From Bacillota bacterium (GTDB taxonomy: Bacteria > Bacillota > Clostridia > Lachnospirales > Lachnospiraceae): a stretch of 33,169 nucleotides of DNA. The stretch covers positions 1,383-34,551 of the forward strand of contig JAUNDN010000028.1 of NCBI GenBank assembly GCA_030526045.1. Reading direction: 5' to 3'. The stretch's first letter is position 1. Each line of letters starts with the position of its first letter. The position numbers were made by a program, and so were the translations under genes. Below, piece after piece: positions 32,750-33,169 of this stretch. Below the pieces are notes generated by a model. It was given only the letters and a program-made list of their open reading frames with translations. It was not told where the DNA came from and did not search any database.

Positions 32750-33169
32750 CTAATCCTCATATCCGTTTGGATTATTGCTCTGCCATCTCCAGGAATCCGC
32801 ACACATTTCCTTAATGCCATACTGTGCTTCCCAACCAAGCTCTGCCTTCGCCTTGGATGCATCGGAGTAGCAGGTTGCAATATCGCCGGGACGTCTGTCC
32901 TTGATCACATAAGGAATCTTTACACCTGTTGCTGCCTCAAAGTTCTTAACAATATCAAGAACACTGTAGCCGACACCGGTTCCCAGATTGTAAATACAAA
33001 GTCCTGCCTTTTCTTCAATCTTCTTAAGTGCCTTCACATGACCAACTGCCAGATCAACAACATGGATGTAATCGCGCACGCCGGTTCCGTCATGAGTATC
33101 ATAGTCATTTCCGAATACCCCAAGCTCCTTCAGTTTGCCGACTGCCACCTGTGTGATGTAAGGCATCAG
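32750..33169 (-). CDS. galE: UDP-glucose 4-epimerase, C-terminal part
   Basis: Interconverts UDP-glucose and UDP-galactose with bound NAD. Only the last 139 or so residues lie in the window; the start is beyond the right edge. Seen: [20 protein letters not shown], then [20 protein letters not shown], the hallmark of the sugar-binding half of GalE, and [36 protein letters not shown] and [20 protein letters not shown]. The C-terminus is the normal one, so only the N-terminal Rossmann half with its Ser-Tyr-Lys catalytic residues is missing from view. Confidence 0.95.
   Translation of the reverse strand: MMPYITQVAVGKLKELGVFGNDYDTHDGTGVRDYIHVVDLAVGHVKALKKIEEKAGLCIYNLGTGVGYSVLDIVKNFEAATGVKIPYVIKDRRPGDIATCYSDASKAKAELGWEAQYGIKEMCADSWRWQSNNPNGYED

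Overview
The window looks like a chromosomal segment of a Gram-positive, low-to-moderate GC Clostridia bacterium, most likely Lachnospiraceae. This rests on the protein styles (LysS, PfkA, DnaE, MurA and OTCase of clostridial type), strong AGGAGG-type ribosome sites, consensus sigma-A promoters, a SAM-I riboswitch before metK, a SleB-like cell wall hydrolase and an uncharacterised small protein typical of that family. No database could be searched, so the assignment is an inference. No rRNA, tRNA or CRISPR array was seen.

Layout. (1) 1-5.2 kb, accessory and visibly AT-richer: a partial AAA/DUF4143-type ATPase; a leftward GH31 glycosidase plus a shortened GH43 protein; a divergent AraC-type regulator; and a DUF6462-like mobile-element-type protein whose 3' end runs into the araC gene. 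This looks like a mosaic of acquired and decaying pieces beside the core genome. (2) 5.5-13.0 kb, leftward, nine closely packed genes: nfeD, an SPFH/stomatin gene, argF, a DUF6145-like gene, coaX, dusB, an unknown gene, greA and lysS, with a good promoter before nfeD. (3) 13.2-20.9 kb, leftward: cell wall hydrolase, proC, a SpoU-type rRNA methyltransferase, pfkA and dnaE. (4) 20.9-22.7 kb: a deletion remnant of an ABC transporter, then metK under a SAM-I riboswitch. (5) 22.7-28.4 kb: an HD-GYP protein, murA, an M23/LysM/G5 envelope peptidase and a DinB polymerase, with a block of hairpin-rich repeats between murA and the peptidase. (6) 28.4-33.2 kb: a cupin-XRE regulator, a flavin reductase coupled to a tail-anchored coiled-coil protein, a small alarmone synthetase (RelQ type), a small conserved-looking protein, a TrhA/hemolysin III membrane protein and the 3' part of galE.

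How they fit. Most of the window is housekeeping: translation, tRNA and rRNA modification, CoA, arginine and proline, SAM, glycolysis, replication and envelope assembly. The carbohydrate cassette would trim alpha-linked side chains from plant oligosaccharides under AraC control, but its GH43 partner seems to have lost its second half. I found no convincing new multi-gene system. The best leads are non-coding: a dispersed TTCG-hairpin repeat found next to murA and inside the relQ leader, a candidate small RNA at about 30.6 kb, an intrinsic-terminator-like hairpin inside the leader of the XRE gene, and a perfect 16-bp palindrome between the SAM riboswitch and metK. Several start codons are placed downstream of the longest ORF because ribosome sites, and in one case a promoter, demand it.
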